A DNA stretch of 64,000 nt from Stomorhina lunata (lineage: Eukaryota; Arthropoda; Insecta; Diptera; Rhiniidae): assembly GCA_933228675.1 (NCBI GenBank), contig OW121740.1:3100001-3164000 (forward strand). Reading direction: 5' to 3'. A program made the translations under genes and the position numbers. The notes beneath the pieces are model-generated. The model searched no databases. It saw only the letters and a program-made list of their open reading frames with translations, and was not told the origin of the DNA. This document shows, in pieces, positions 26,044-38,508 of the stretch; position 1 is the stretch's first letter; every line of letters starts with the position of its first letter.

Positions 26044-26317
26044 GTCTGGCAAGAGCTTTTAAAAATGTTTACAACAAATGCAAATATTAATATATGTGTT
26101 TTTGGACAGGTCTGCTATACACTGTTACAGACACTAGAAAATAGAACCGAGGACTAGATTGGCTCCTGAGTGCTTTGGCTGTCTGGCAAGAGCTTTTAAA
26201 AATGTTTACAACAAATGCAAATATTAATATATGTGTTTTTGGACAGGTCTGCTATACACTGTTACAGACACTAGAAAATAGAACCGAGGACTAGATTGGC
26301 TCCTGAGTGCTTTGGCT
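26044..26317 (+). repeat. Perfect tandem duplication, 2 x 137 bp
   Basis: 26044-26180 and 26181-26317 appear identical base for base, starting GTCTGGCAAGAGCTTTTAAA. The last part (CTCCTGAGTGCTTTGGCTGA and onward) is related to a diverged copy near 31965-32010. Confidence 0.9.
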
Positions 26318-26437
26318 GATGAGCCTTGGATTAAAGTCAGTTCACATTAGATCAGTTTGTAACCTATTGACCATCTCAGGTAATATTTTTTTTTTAATTT
26401 TTTTGATTAAATTATGAACAAAATTCCAAGCACTTAC

Positions 26438-26485
26438 CTTTATTTCATTCTCATGCATTTGATTTAAATCCATTTGTAAATACAT
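26438..26485 (-). CDS. Candidate alternative first coding exon
   Basis: On the minus strand ATG at 26485 opens MYLQMDLNQMHENEIK and runs in phase 0 into a good donor, AAG|GTAAGTGC, at 26437. The heptad-like residues and phase match the upstream coiled-coil gene. No acceptor gives an open frame through it, because an in-frame TAA lies three codons upstream of the ATG. It could therefore only be an initiating exon, for example of a shorter isoform. It may also be chance. Confidence 0.25.
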
Positions 26486-27249
26486 TTTTAATTACATCCT
26501 TATTTGCAATTAAAATTATTAAAAATTCAGTTGTGAGGCTGGATGATAAGTTGTTTGTAAATAATTTAAAATTTATTAATTTTGACACAATTAAGCAATT
26601 TAAGATTTTTCACAAAATCAAAAAATTTAGGCACTTTTAAGAGAATTTCGAATATTTAAAAAAATGTTGAATTGTTAAAATTTTTATTTATCTAGTTATT
26701 TATTATATGTAATTTAAATTTTACTTCAAGTTTTTTTAATCCCTTAAGTTTTTCAGAATTTCCTGGTTTTAAGTATTTTTTTTTTAATTTTCTTTTTTAT
26801 TTTCTTTTCAATATTTCAATTTTATAACTTGTATTTCTTTTAAAAAACTTAAAAGTAAAGATTTTATTAAATATCGAATTTAACTTTTTTAGTATATACT
26901 TGTGTTTAAAAAATTTATTTTACTATTTATTCTTATTTTTATTTTCATTTGCGTACAAGTGCACTTTTACAGCTTCTGGGGTAAGCAAAAAAAGAAGGGG
27001 TTTTGTTGTAAATAATCTCTGTAAATTGGTAAAGGGTATAATTACCATGAACACTAGCAGAATATAAATTCATTCAAATATGGCAAAAGAATTATATATA
27101 AAGAGAAAAGTAAAATACAATAATAGGCAGACGTACGAAAAGTTAGAGGTATGGACTGACAGACTTGAGCAAAAGTAAGGAGCTTTCGTAAATGAATACA
27201 CCATTTCTTAAGAATGTTTACATTTCGAATTTCTTGACATTTTTATTAA

Positions 27250-28045
27250 AACGAAATAAAAGATGTTCACACCAGCAAATATTAAATTATAGTCGAATTT
27301 AGTCCACAAAGTGACAAACTTTAGACTAATTTCTGTTTACACTAAAACAATTATTTTTCACTAGATCAGACTGCATTTTAGAACAAATATAAGTCTTTTC
27401 ACACTAGAACAGACTAAATTTGTTAAGAATGTCACATTAGACTGATCTAAAATGTGTTGACACTCAACCAAACTAAACACTGTTCACACTTGTACATAAT
27501 AATGACTCTTCTTACTAGAGCAGGCTAACATCAGTTAACATTAGCATATTAAAGACTAAATTATGTTGGGTTCACACTGGAACTTACCAAAAACTTTTCA
27601 GATTTGAAATCTATTCACATTAGACCATACTAACACAGACAGTTCACACTAGAACAGAATAATATTAAAACTAGAACGTATTAAACTCTGTTCGCACAAG
27701 ATATAATATAGATCGGTTCTATGTATGTTAAACTAATATCAGTTGATGGCAAAACGAAAAAGTGTATGTCCACACCGGCACATAGGTCCGTTTACTTTAA
27801 AACAAACACACAAGGACTGTTCTAACTAATAGAGTAAAGTCAGTTCATATTAGAATATGTACTAAAGTTGTTTTAGTTATGTTCACACTAGAACAGACTA
27901 ACATTTTTTCACATTTGAAATCTGTTTACACTAAACCAAACTTAAAGCGGTTCACATTAGAGTAGAATAAAGTATCTTTATACAAGAGCCCTCTTAAGCC
28001 CGTTCGCATCAGAAAACATAAGTACGCATTTATAGACTAAAGTTG
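27250..28045. repeat. Degenerate GTTCACACTAGAACAG repeat field, core
   Basis: Dozens of diverged copies of a short unit around TGTTCACACTAGAACAGACT occur in rough tandem. Spacing is irregular, suggesting an old satellite. Confidence 0.7.
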
Positions 28046-28053
28046 GTTATAAA

Positions 28054-29733
28054 CAGGTGTAAACAGCCCCAGTACCACTAGGAGCCGATGACTTTTTGTA
28101 ATTTTCGTAAATATCAGAAGCATTAATGAAACTCGTGGAAATTTGTATTAAAAGCACTCAGTTCGAATTTGGATGTAAACAAAGTCGGTTTGTGGCGCTT
28201 TGTTAAATAAAATACAAAAAACAAAATCAAGATTCAATTTATAGCAATAAAATTCTCGTATAAAGAAATAAAATCTCGAACATTGTTGCCACGACAGTAT
28301 TATTTTTGACAGCATTATTTGAAATAAATGTAACCGAATTGGGAATATTTTTCATATATTAAACAATTTTAGATTTTTATATTTTTTAGATTAAAAAAAT
28401 ATTTTTTAGATATTTTCGATACAAACAAACATTTTTTTTAAAAAAATTTTAAAAAATATTTTTCTTTGGAAAATTTTTCGATAAAAATTTTTTTTCATAG
28501 AAAATTTTTCGATAAAAATATTTTTCTGTGAAAATTTTTTATAAAAAAATGTTCCCAAAAAATATTTTTGTATAAAAAAAATGTTGATAAAAAAAATTTC
28601 TATAGAAAAATTTTTGATAAAAAATTTCTATAGGAAAATTTCTGATAAAAAATTTTTGAAAAAAAAATTTTGATAAAAAATTTTTTATAAAAAAAATTTT
28701 CTATAAAAAACTTTTTTAGATAGAAAACATTTTTTAGATAAAAAAAATATTTTTTAGATATTTTCTATACAAACAAACATTTTTTATAGAAAAATTGTTT
28801 TATGAAAATATTTTTCTTTGGAAAGTTTTTCGATAAAAAATTTTTCTATAGAAAAATTTTTGATAAAAAAAATTTTCTAAAGAAAAATTTTTGACAAAAA
28901 AAAATTTTCTGTAGAAAAATTTTTGATAAAAAAATTTTCTATAGAAAAATTTTTGATAAAAAAATTTTCTATAGAAAAATTTTTGATAAAAAAATTTTCT
29001 ATAGAAAAATTTTTGATAAAAAAATTTTCTATAGAAAAATTTTTGATAAAAAATTTTTTATAGAAAAATTTTTGATAAAAAATTTTTTATAGAAAAATTT
29101 TTGATAAAAAAATTTTCTAAAGAAAAATTTTTGACAAAAAAAAAATTTCTGTAGAAAAATTTTTGATAAAAAAATTGTGTATAGAAAAATTTTTGATAAA
29201 AAAATTTTCTATAGAAAAATTTTTGATAAAAAAATTTTCTATAGAAAAATTTTTGATAAAAAAATTTTCTATAAAAAATTTTTGATAAAAAATTTTTTAT
29301 AGAAAAATTTTTGATAAAAAAATTTTCTATAGAAAAATTTTTGATAAAAAAATTTTCTATAGAAAAATTTTTGATAAAAAAATTTTCTATAGAAAAATTA
29401 TTGATAAAAAAATTTTCTGTACAAAAATTTTTGATAAAAAATTTTCTATAGAAAAATTTTTGATAAAAAAATTTTCTATAGAAAAATTTTTGATAAAAAA
29501 ATTTTCTATAGAAAAATGTTTGATAAAAAAAAATCTATAAAAACATTTTTGATTAAAAAAATTTCTATTGGAAAATTGTTGATAAAAATATTAAAAAAAA
29601 TGGAGCAGAAAAATGTTTTCGTTTTAAAACATCAGAACTACACATTAAAAAAAATACCTATTTTAGTTAAAAGTATAAAAACGGCAACTCTGCCCACGAT
29701 TTTTTTGTTCTGTTCTCTTTGTGCCGATCTCTG
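28054..29733 (+). mobile_element. hAT-like non-autonomous element carrying a 30-bp satellite array
   Basis: Flanked by identical 8-bp duplications GTTATAAA at 28046-28053 and 29734-29741. It starts CAGGTGTAAACAGC and ends CGATCTCTG, the CAG...CTG ends typical of hAT elements. Unique left (28054-28430) and right (29595-29733) parts bracket about 1.15 kb of tandem repeats. The unit is 30 bp, built from A-tracts, T-tracts and CTATAG. No transposase is present. It is inserted in the GTTCACAC repeat field. Confidence 0.75.
28440..29595 (+). repeat. 30-bp AT satellite array inside the hAT-like element
   Basis: The unit is GATA7, T4, CTATAG, A5, T5. It is near perfect in 28920-29080 and 29190-29420, where the period is exactly 30 bp. 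Units are more degenerate toward the left edge. The reading frame KFLIKKFSIEKF is a by-product of the repeat. Confidence 0.9.
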
Positions 29734-29744
29734 GTTATAAAACA

Positions 29745-30330
29745 CTAGAACATTCTACAACATTCAATATAAATCAGTTCGCACTACAACAGATCCAATA
29801 AGTCATGTTCATACAATACTATTGTAGATTAAAGTATGTTCACAATAAAAAAGACTATAGTTTGATCAAACCAAAATTGGAGCGTATTCTGTTCACACTA
29901 GTACATAGTAGATCCGAATAGTGTGTTCACATTAAAACTTTTACATTAATAAAATCATGTTTACACTATGATAGATTGAAGTATGAACACAATAGCAAAG
30001 ACTACAGTTTGATCAGACTGAAACTGACTTTAGCCTGTTCTAAATAAAATGACATAAGTCCATCTATAATATGTCTTATATAACTGTTATAGAATAGACT
30101 GTTTATACAAGAGTAGTATACAGTAATTTTATGTTAAAGCAGACTATAGTCATTTTATACAAAAAGGGACTAAAGTCGTTTTACATATGGAAAGACTAAA
30201 GTTCTTTTATACTAAAAAATTCTCATATAGGTTCACACTATAAATAGAGTTTGTTTACATTACAAATAAACAAAGTCCGTTTACACCATGGCAGAATAAA
30301 ATCGGCTTTTATAGTACTTTAATTTTTCTT
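29745..30330. repeat. GTTCACAC repeat field, continued
   Basis: Same degenerate unit (GTTCACACTAGTACATAG, TGTTTACACTATGATAGA and others). It continues the field that the hAT-like element 28054-29733 interrupts. Confidence 0.65.
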
Positions 30331-32191
30331 GAGAAACTGTGTAATTGAAAATTATATAGACGCATAGTCGTCTGTCTAAGCACAAAGTTTGAGTGTGATT
30401 CGCACTTGTTTGCAATGGAAATGTTTATGTTGGTCAAAACACTTTTGGTTGTTAAAAAAAATATATAAATTATTTAAGTATAGTTATACACAATTGAAAT
30501 GTTGTATTTAAATAAAACAAAACATAATACCCTATAAACATTAACAATTTAAACACTTTTCACTGACCCCAATTGGTTCAATTTTGGTTTGGCAAATTTG
30601 AGTCGAATGTATTTATTTCTTTCTTAAGTTTTTTTTTTTTATTTTTGCAATGAAAATTTTTGCTGCTAAATGAATTAAATACAAAGCTTTGCAACAACTG
30701 ATTAGTGGTTCCCTTCTTCAGGGTAAAATTTAGGTTATTGGGTTTTAAATATACATAAGTTTTTTTTTTTTTTGTTTGCTACTGTAATCAAGGAAATCTG
30801 AGTAGCTTAAATGGGTTTCATTTTTTTTAGACATTAAAAGAAATAAAATGATTTATTTAGTTCACATCATTTAAAATAAAGGTATTATTTATACAATAAG
30901 TTCTGTTTTACTTATTCAAAAAACTGGCCATTGACAGTTTAATCCAAATGTCGGCTTTAAGGTAAATTTAAAAGTGAATTCATATAAAATCGTTATAAAA
31001 TAAAATCTAAAAATTCACTTTCATTGAGAATTTTTATATAAACAAGCACAAAATCTACTGAATAACAGAAAAATTGAAACTAGTTTAAATTCAATACTTT
31101 TAACATCATGAAGACATACGTATAATATTTTTTTGTCGATCACTTGTACGACTTTTAAATGGTAAAAATACAAGTATTTCTATGTTTTGATTTTGTTTTG
31201 AAATTTTGAATCAAGTTTAATACTCGTATGAAGAATTGTCTTATATATTTTTGTTTTTTTATTAATTTTTAAATGTTGTCATACTTCATGGTTGGTTAAA
31301 TTAATCGTTTTTTATTTTATTTCTTTCTCAAATACTTGCGATGATATATTTTCAGTCATTTCTGCTCTGATTTAAAATAAATATTTTTATATGAAATTGT
31401 TTATATTTATTACTTTTAATTGGCAAATAATTTAAGTGACAATTGTTTATGAAGTTACGTTTAATAGAAATCAAAACAATCTCTAAACTAAAAAGAAATT
31501 AAAATTGACAAACTGATGACGTTAAGAGAATTTATACTTTGAAGAAAAGCAAATCGTGTCTATTTGACAAAAAAAAAAAACGCTTCTTTTTAGGGTAAGT
31601 ACATTTTTCCGTATATTTTTGCCTAAATCGAAAGTCTATTATAAGGTATTTTCACTTTATAGAATATAGTGTAAACAGCAAATAGTCTAGTGTAAACATA
31701 TGGTATGAAACATATAATACAGTCTAAAGCCAGGCTCATCAACCAAAAAAATTCAAAACTGTTTATGTGTTTGAGGTAAAAAAGTAACTAGTAATAAAAT
31801 GAGTTTATTTATATTAAAATTGTCTTTTATAAAAATTAAAACTATAATTTTTTTAAAAACCCGTGAATTTTAACGCTGGTAAGGCAGGTTGAAGACATAT
31901 TTTTCTCCTCTCTCATTGTTGAGATGTATTTTGTATATGTGAATATATGTATGTGAAAAAGCCGATTGGTACTCGGCTTCTGAGCGCTATGGTTGATGGG
32001 CCTTGGTCTAAGGTGAACACACTTTTTAGACTAGATGATTTCAAATTGACTTCCCTTGTTGAACCAGATCGTATGACAGACTAGGGTGAATAAACAGAGG
32101 TTACATATACTCTTCTACCTTATAACAATTTTGTCTAAAAGAGTCTTTTAGCTCTTTCTATTCTCAAGGAAAAATATAAACGCAAATTTAT
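30331..32191. other. AT-rich non-coding stretch
   Basis: No exon recognised. A diverged copy of the sequence duplicated at 26044-26317 lies near 31880-32010. Confidence 0.45.
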
Positions 32192-32543
32192 TAGCCATGT
32201 CACAGAACTCAATTCCGTTCGGAAGTGAAATGAATTCCGTGTTTTGCTTCTGCAGAAAAAGTAAAACGAAAAAATTTTTCGGAATGAAACCACATTCTTT
32301 TGTTAAAATGGAATTGAATTTGTATAATTTTCTTTGTTTATCCAATATTTGAATAATTTCTTCAATTATTTAGTGTTATTTGTTGAAACAATTATAGAGT
32401 TACTGATTTCAATTAAAAAACTCGTGTTTTGTAATGAATTTGGAAATTTAAAATTTTTCGGAATCTATAGAACCTAAAACCATATCGATCGGAATTCAAC
32501 TACGGAATGGTTTCAATTCCGAACGGAATTTGTGACATGCCTG
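32192..32543 (+). mobile_element. Small MITE, hAT-like ends
   Basis: About 350 bp. The inverted ends share CATGTCACA and AATTCCGTTCGGAA; the right end complement starts CAGGCATGTCAC. AATTCCG motifs recur inside. No exact 8-bp duplication is seen, so the class is uncertain. Confidence 0.5.
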
Positions 32544-32569
32544 TATATTTATTGGAAAAGAATGGACTA

Positions 32570-32950
32570 TGCTAGCATCAGGTAAGTGTGAACAGTCTAA
32601 AGTTGGTTCACATTGTATAATTTTAAAGGCTGCTCAAATGAAAACGGACTAGTCTGTTCACACTAGACCAATGTTGGGCAAAGTCTCTGTGATTTTATAT
32701 TTAGCTAACCCTGGGGTCTTTATAGAATATAATTAGAGAGACTGCGCAACATTGCACTAGATAGACTGATAGATCGTAGTTTTTTTTCACATTATACCAA
32801 ATTAAAGTCTGCTCAGACCTAAGGGATTAGACGGTTAACTGTTCACACTATTTATTTATATTAAAAGAAACCTATATTTTTTCTCATTTCGCCAGACTAA
32901 CGTACGTGACAAATATATTTCAGTCAGTTCTAGAACTGACAAAATTTAGT
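32570..32950. repeat. GTTCACAC repeat block
   Basis: Diverged units (GTCTGTTCACACTAGACCAA, GTTCACACTATTTATTTATA) between the small MITE and the minus-strand INE. Confidence 0.5.
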
Positions 32951-32960
32951 TACTTAAAAA

Positions 32961-33734
32961 AAACAAGTAAGAAAGCGTTATAGTCGGTCAAGCCCGACCA
33001 TACGATACCCTTTACCACAAAGGTCAAATATGTTCTTTTTTCGTCTATAAAGACAAATATTTGCTAAATCCTGTCATCATGCAAACATTTTCTCAAAACT
33101 TATATACTAAAGCTGCTTTCTGTTTTTAGGGTAAAATGTGGACCGATTATCTCGAAGTTTAGGAGATTGATTATAGTTTTAACAAAAATTATTTATGTAA
33201 AAAAATAAACTTAAAATTGTCATTATCTTTACATTTACGAACGTTTTAGTGAAATTTGTCTTATTTAGAACGTTTTGACAGAAGAGTTTGTATGGGAGCT
33301 ATGGTCAAATATGGGCCGATTTCAACAGTGGTACAGTGATTTTTGTTAATATAAGCAGTATCTGTTTCAAATTTCATGAAAAATATTGATATATCAATTC
33401 CGGGAAGTGGGACCTATGGGAGGTACCATTAATAATTGACCGATTTTGACGAATTTCAATAGCCATGGTACTACTACATAGTACTACTATCGAAAAAAAA
33501 TCTCTGTGCAAATTTCATCAAATTATCTTTATAATTGCGACCTGTACTTTGATTACAAGATTTACATGGGGGGCCAGCCAGACGGACGGACTGATGTACT
33601 GTTAAATCGACCCAGGATTTGATTCTAAGTCTATTGGTGAACTTAAAGGTGAGTCTAAAACCAATATTTCTATGCGTTACGTACATCAGCATAAACTTAT
33701 AATACCCTTTCCACCAATGGTGGTGAAAGATATA
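32961..33734 (-). mobile_element. INE element, minus orientation
   Basis: Starts AACAAGTAAGAAAGCGTTAT with the GTCGGTCAAGCCCGAC hairpin and ends ACCCTTTCCACCAATGGTGG. It is the reverse of the copies at 20255 and 38509, with small deletions. Confidence 0.6.
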
Positions 33735-33749
33735 AAAATTAAGACCTAT

Positions 33750-34440
33750 TTATAAATAGGGTGTTCACATTAGATTAAACTACAGGTTTTTTAAAATAAG
33801 AATAGTTTTTCCAATATAAAACGAACAAAACTCAGCACTTTTAAGTGCAGACTGAGATCTGTTTATATTAGAACATACAACAGGGTGTTTACACTAGATC
33901 AGATTGAATTATGTTTACACTATAACAAAATGTATTCGAATTAGAATAGACTATAGTCTCTTCACACTGGAAGGGACTGCAGTATGTTTACACCAGAATA
34001 TATCGTTTTACAGTAAAACAGACTGGGATGTGTGAACATCAAAACAGACTACTCACCGACTGTTAACACTAGACTAAAATTTTCACTAGATTCGACGAAA
34101 GCCTGTTTACACCAGATACGACTGAATTATGTTTACATTTAACCAGAATCATTAAAGAGATTTTGTAGTTAATACTTAAACATTAAAGACTCTAGAACAG
34201 GCTACAATAAAACCAGCTGACTTTTAAGAGAATCTAGAACGTTTACACTAGCATATTCTGTACATTTTTTTAATGATATTTATTCACTCCAGAATAGACT
34301 GGCGTTTTCACATAAACTGTGCTATATGCTAATGAGAGAAGGCCATAGTCTGTTTTGGTGTGGATTTATATCATTAAATCTAATGTTATTACTCTGTTAT
34401 GACACATAACATTTATTTTAAAAGTGTTCACACTAGATTA
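33750..34440. repeat. GTTCACAC repeat field, third block
   Basis: Diverged units such as GTTTACACTAGATCAGATTG and CTCTTCACACTGGAAGGGAC. Related shorter blocks lie at 24020-24245, 32570-32950, 41770-41910 and 43020-43200. Confidence 0.6.
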
Positions 34441-36753
34441 AGTCATTCCTAACATGAAAATTAAATAAATTTTCTTCAAATAATAAATAATTACTATTTT
34501 AACTCATCTCTTAATGATTCATTTTCTTAGACAGTGAATCAATTGTTGTCTTGTCTATTCATCTTAAATCAATTCACACATTTCTAGTATTTCTCACAAT
34601 TCCAGCTTAAGCTCTGAATTTTTGAACAATTAATTAGCAAAATTAAATGTTAGAAAATGCTCAAATTAACTGACTAATTCCCACAATTATTTGTTTTTAT
34701 TATGATAAGACTTCAACACTCAATTTTTAATTTTTTTTTTTATCATATTTTAAGATAAAATAAATTATAAATTTTATTTTATTTTCCACCTGCCTTAAGT
34801 TATTTTCGCTTTAAACAAACAGGAAAACATAAATCCTTAAAACATTAAGATGTCGTCGGTTTGGTTGGAGGAATGCAAAATTCAAAGCCCCTTCCACATT
34901 AAAACAAAATGACAAAATGTTAAAACACAATGAAGACGATGTTGATGATGGAAACCGCATGTTAAACATGTCATCTTTATAGTAATAAAAAAATATATTT
35001 TTTTAAATAATTATAATTTTATATTAACTCTAAACTAAAATGTTTATTTAAATCTTATTTTAGGGGACATTGAAATTTTTTGCACGAACTCTTGATTTTT
35101 TCCACAACAAAATAAATAATTTTTCAAGTGGCCAAAACCACAACTTCTTTCTTTTTCACTTATTTTGAAAAATTTATCTTAAAAGCAAATTTTTTGGGGG
35201 TAAAAGTGCACTTGTAAATTGTACAAATAAAAATAAACTTGTTTATAGGTTTTGGGTTTTTGTTTTCTACAGATTTTTCGTTTCTCGATGTTTTAATTTG
35301 ATTTTTTTGGTTTGTATTTTTGGAGGATCTTATTACCTCTTCGGTTTGCGAACAGCGACAGCAGAAACAATAAAAAGAAACTTGTCTTTCTGGTATGAAA
35401 TTTCACAAAAATCGAGAACCTTTTTTTGGTTTTTTGGAATTTTTTTCACTTGATTTTTTTTATTTATTTTTTAAATATTTAAAAATGAGATTTAAAATTG
35501 GTATTTTCAAAAATTTTTGCTTTGATTTTTTTCAAGATTAATATTTGTTTTCACTTTAATTAAAAATTTGCATAAATATTTTGTTTTATAAATAAATATC
35601 AATATTTGTTTAATTTAATTCAGGGTTAAAGTATTTTGTCATTTTTATTAAAATCTTTAAAATGTATTTGTTTTTTATATTTTATAAATAATTTTCACTT
35701 TTGTTTTTATTAAATATGTTATAATTTTAGTTAATTTAGCTAATTAAATTTCGTTTCCGCGAATTCTTGTGGTTCATTTAAAATATTATTCATTTTCACG
35801 TTTTTTTCATGCGTTACGCCTGCGCACCTGAACATTTCACGAACTCAACTAAATTGTTGTCTGTTTGGCATCAACATCAACATCAACCTCAATCAACAAC
35901 CAACAGCTGAAACTGAAATTTCTTTAGGTTGCAAACGTAACACAAGAAAACCGGCTTTATTTGCCTAACATCAAACATGTTTGAAACGAACATGTATGTT
36001 CCTCAGCAAAGTGCTTAACAAATGCAGGTGGAAAGAAAAATTCATAGCAATAATGAAATGATAGCTAATGTAATCCAATGTCAATTTCGTTGAAGAAGAT
36101 GTAAAAATGTAATTTAAGTCCATATGGGAAAAGCCCATTAAGGGAGGTTTTGAGAAAAAAAAAATATGTAAAATGAGATTAGGTTATGTTTGTTTTAAGG
36201 CAAATGGTTTAGATAAGGAAATTGAGGATTTTCAAGGATATAGAAAAATATTCTCAGGATTTAAATGATAAAAGAAAGGAAATACGTTTTTAACGTTTTA
36301 GCTACTGATCTCATTTTATTGTAATTTAGGCTAGAGTTTTAAAAAAGAATGTAAAATCATGTGAAAAATTAAAGGCTAGTGTGACCTAACGACATACGGT
36401 ATAAAAAGTTCGGTCTGTATTAGTTTTGACATAAACAAATTAAATTATATATGTATATCTCAAGAAAACCTACTAACACTAAATCTAATTGAATTATATT
36501 TAGACTAGACAAGACTAAGTACATAAATACATTACTATAGTCTATTCTTTAGAGGACAATAAAATTCCACAACCCTAAAGAATCTGTAAGATATGAGACA
36601 TAGTTGCACCTGCCTCTTGTACCGTAACTACTTAGTAGGTTAAAAAAAAATAAGTTAAGCCAAAGAAAAGGTGAGAAAGGTACTACTTCTACATACTCAT
36701 ATTTATGAATCTCAAACTATTTACTAGTATCAAAACTATTAATTAATTATATC
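34441..36753. other. Unique-looking AT-rich stretch with possible promoter
   Basis: Free of recognised repeats. 35300-36000 is less AT-rich and holds the minus-strand initiator candidate. A 15-codon plus-strand frame at 34850 (MSSVWLEECKIQS) is too short to call. Confidence 0.4.
35890..35930 (-). promoter_or_regulatory. Possible internal promoter (initiator TCAGTT)
   Basis: On the minus strand ATTTCAGTTTCAGCTG contains a consensus fly initiator TCAGTT (35916-35911) in a locally less AT-rich stretch. GGTTG lies at about +27, close to but one base off the usual DPE position. A donor-like GAG|GTAATAAG occurs downstream near 35335. It could start a shorter transcript of the minus-strand gene. 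Confidence 0.25.
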
Positions 36754-36761
36754 ATTATAAG

Positions 36762-37583
36762 CAGGCGTAGACAGCCCATACCTCCAGGAGCCGATGACTT
36801 TTTGTAATTATCGTAAATATCACGATCATTAATGAAACTCGTGAAAATTAGTATTAAAAGCACTCAGTTGGAATTTGGATGTGAACAAAGGGGGTTTGCG
36901 CCGCTTTGTTAAAGAAAATACAAAAATAAAATATACGTGAAACAAAAAATTTATAGCAATAAAATATACGGTTCGAGAGAGCAAAGAAATAAAATCTCGA
37001 ATATTTTTGCCACGACAGTATTATTATACCCTTCATCACCATAGGTGGAAATTGTATTATAAGTCTGTGCTGATGTATGTAACGCATAAAAATATTTGTC
37101 TTAAACCCACCTTTTAGTATACCAATAGGCTTAGAATCACTTCTGAGTCGATTTAGCGATGTCAGTCCGTCCGTCCGTTTGGCTGGACGTGGCTGGACCC
37201 CAATGTAAACCATATAATCAAAGTACAGGTCACAATTCTAAAGATATTTTGATCGTTTTTTTGATAGTGGGACCATGGCTATTGAAATTCGTCAAAATCG
37301 ATCCATTATTTATGGTACCTACCATAGGTCCCACTTATCGGAATTGATATATTGGCCACAAATATCAATATTTTTTCGTGAAATTTAAAACAAATTGTTG
37401 ATAAAAAAATTTCTATAGAAAAATTTTTGATAAAAATATTTTAACAAAATGGAACAGAAAAATGTTTTGTTTTTAAAACATAAGAACTACACATTGAATA
37501 AAATACCTATTTTAGTTAAAAGTTTAAAAAACGGCAACTCTGCCCACGATTTTTTTGTTATGTTCTCTTTGTGCCGACCTCTG
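36762..37583 (+). mobile_element. Second copy of the same hAT-like element, interrupted by an INE
   Basis: Flanked by 8-bp duplications ATTATAAG at 36754-36761 and 37584-37591. The left end (CAGGCGTAGACAGC) and right end (CGACCTCTG) match the copy at 28054-29733. Only one or two satellite units remain (about 37395-37440), and an INE fragment lies inside at 37025-37393. Confidence 0.75.
37025..37393 (+). mobile_element. INE fragment inserted in a hAT-like element
   Basis: Left half of an INE (TATACCCTTCATCACC through GAAATTTAAAACAAAT) sitting inside the hAT-like element 36762-37583. Its right half is lost at the junction with the satellite units. Confidence 0.6.
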
Positions 37584-38508
37584 ATTATAAGCATGTCATG
37601 TAAAAAGTTTTTGATTATAAAAGCTTTATACGTATCTAGGATAATCAAGTTTCTTACAAAAGATAATCTTTGAATAAAAATTGCAAGGAATATCATTATG
37701 ACAAAAGCTTTATATGTTAAGCCAATGAATTCCGCTAAAAAGGCTTCAATTTAAAAAAAAAAAGTTTTAAATTAAACAAATTTTATACCAAAAAAATAAT
37801 ATTCTCTTATTAAATCGTCACACCATAAATCAATAATTATATAAGTTTCAAAAAAATTTCCTATAAACATTTTATCATCATAATTTTCCTGTCAAAACCT
37901 TCAAGAAAAACTGTTAAACTTAAGACTCATAAATGAGTCTTAAATTATAAGATTTTTATGTAAATTTTACAAAAGTATTTAAAACAAAGTTAAAACCATT
38001 AAAAAAGTTGTAAATTGAAAATGAGTCAAATTTGTGAATAAACATGAATTTGCGGCTTAAATCAATAAGACCAACAAACGGAGACTAGACAAAATCGACA
38101 TTAAGTCTTAATGATAGGAAGCCACCCCGAAGGGTAATAAAGTTTTAGCATGTGAATATATTGCCACAAAAAAAAGAGGCTGAAGCAAATAAATTAACAA
38201 AAATCGAATGATAATTAAAAAGGTAATAATCATAAACACCATGACAAATACTAAGTCCCCTTTAGCTGAGAACGGAAATTCAGAAAAGGGTGTTTAACCA
38301 CAAAATTATATAATAATTCCTATACCTTTAAATTGCTGTCAAATTGATGATTTCTGAAATCATTAGCAACTTTTTTTTTTTTTTGCAAAATACAATTTTA
38401 AAGCTAAATAAGTTTACAATATTAGTTCCAAAACAAGAATATTAAATTGAAAAAAATTAACATAATTTCGAAAACTGAATTTTAACATTTGAGAACTTTC
38501 ACCTTCAT

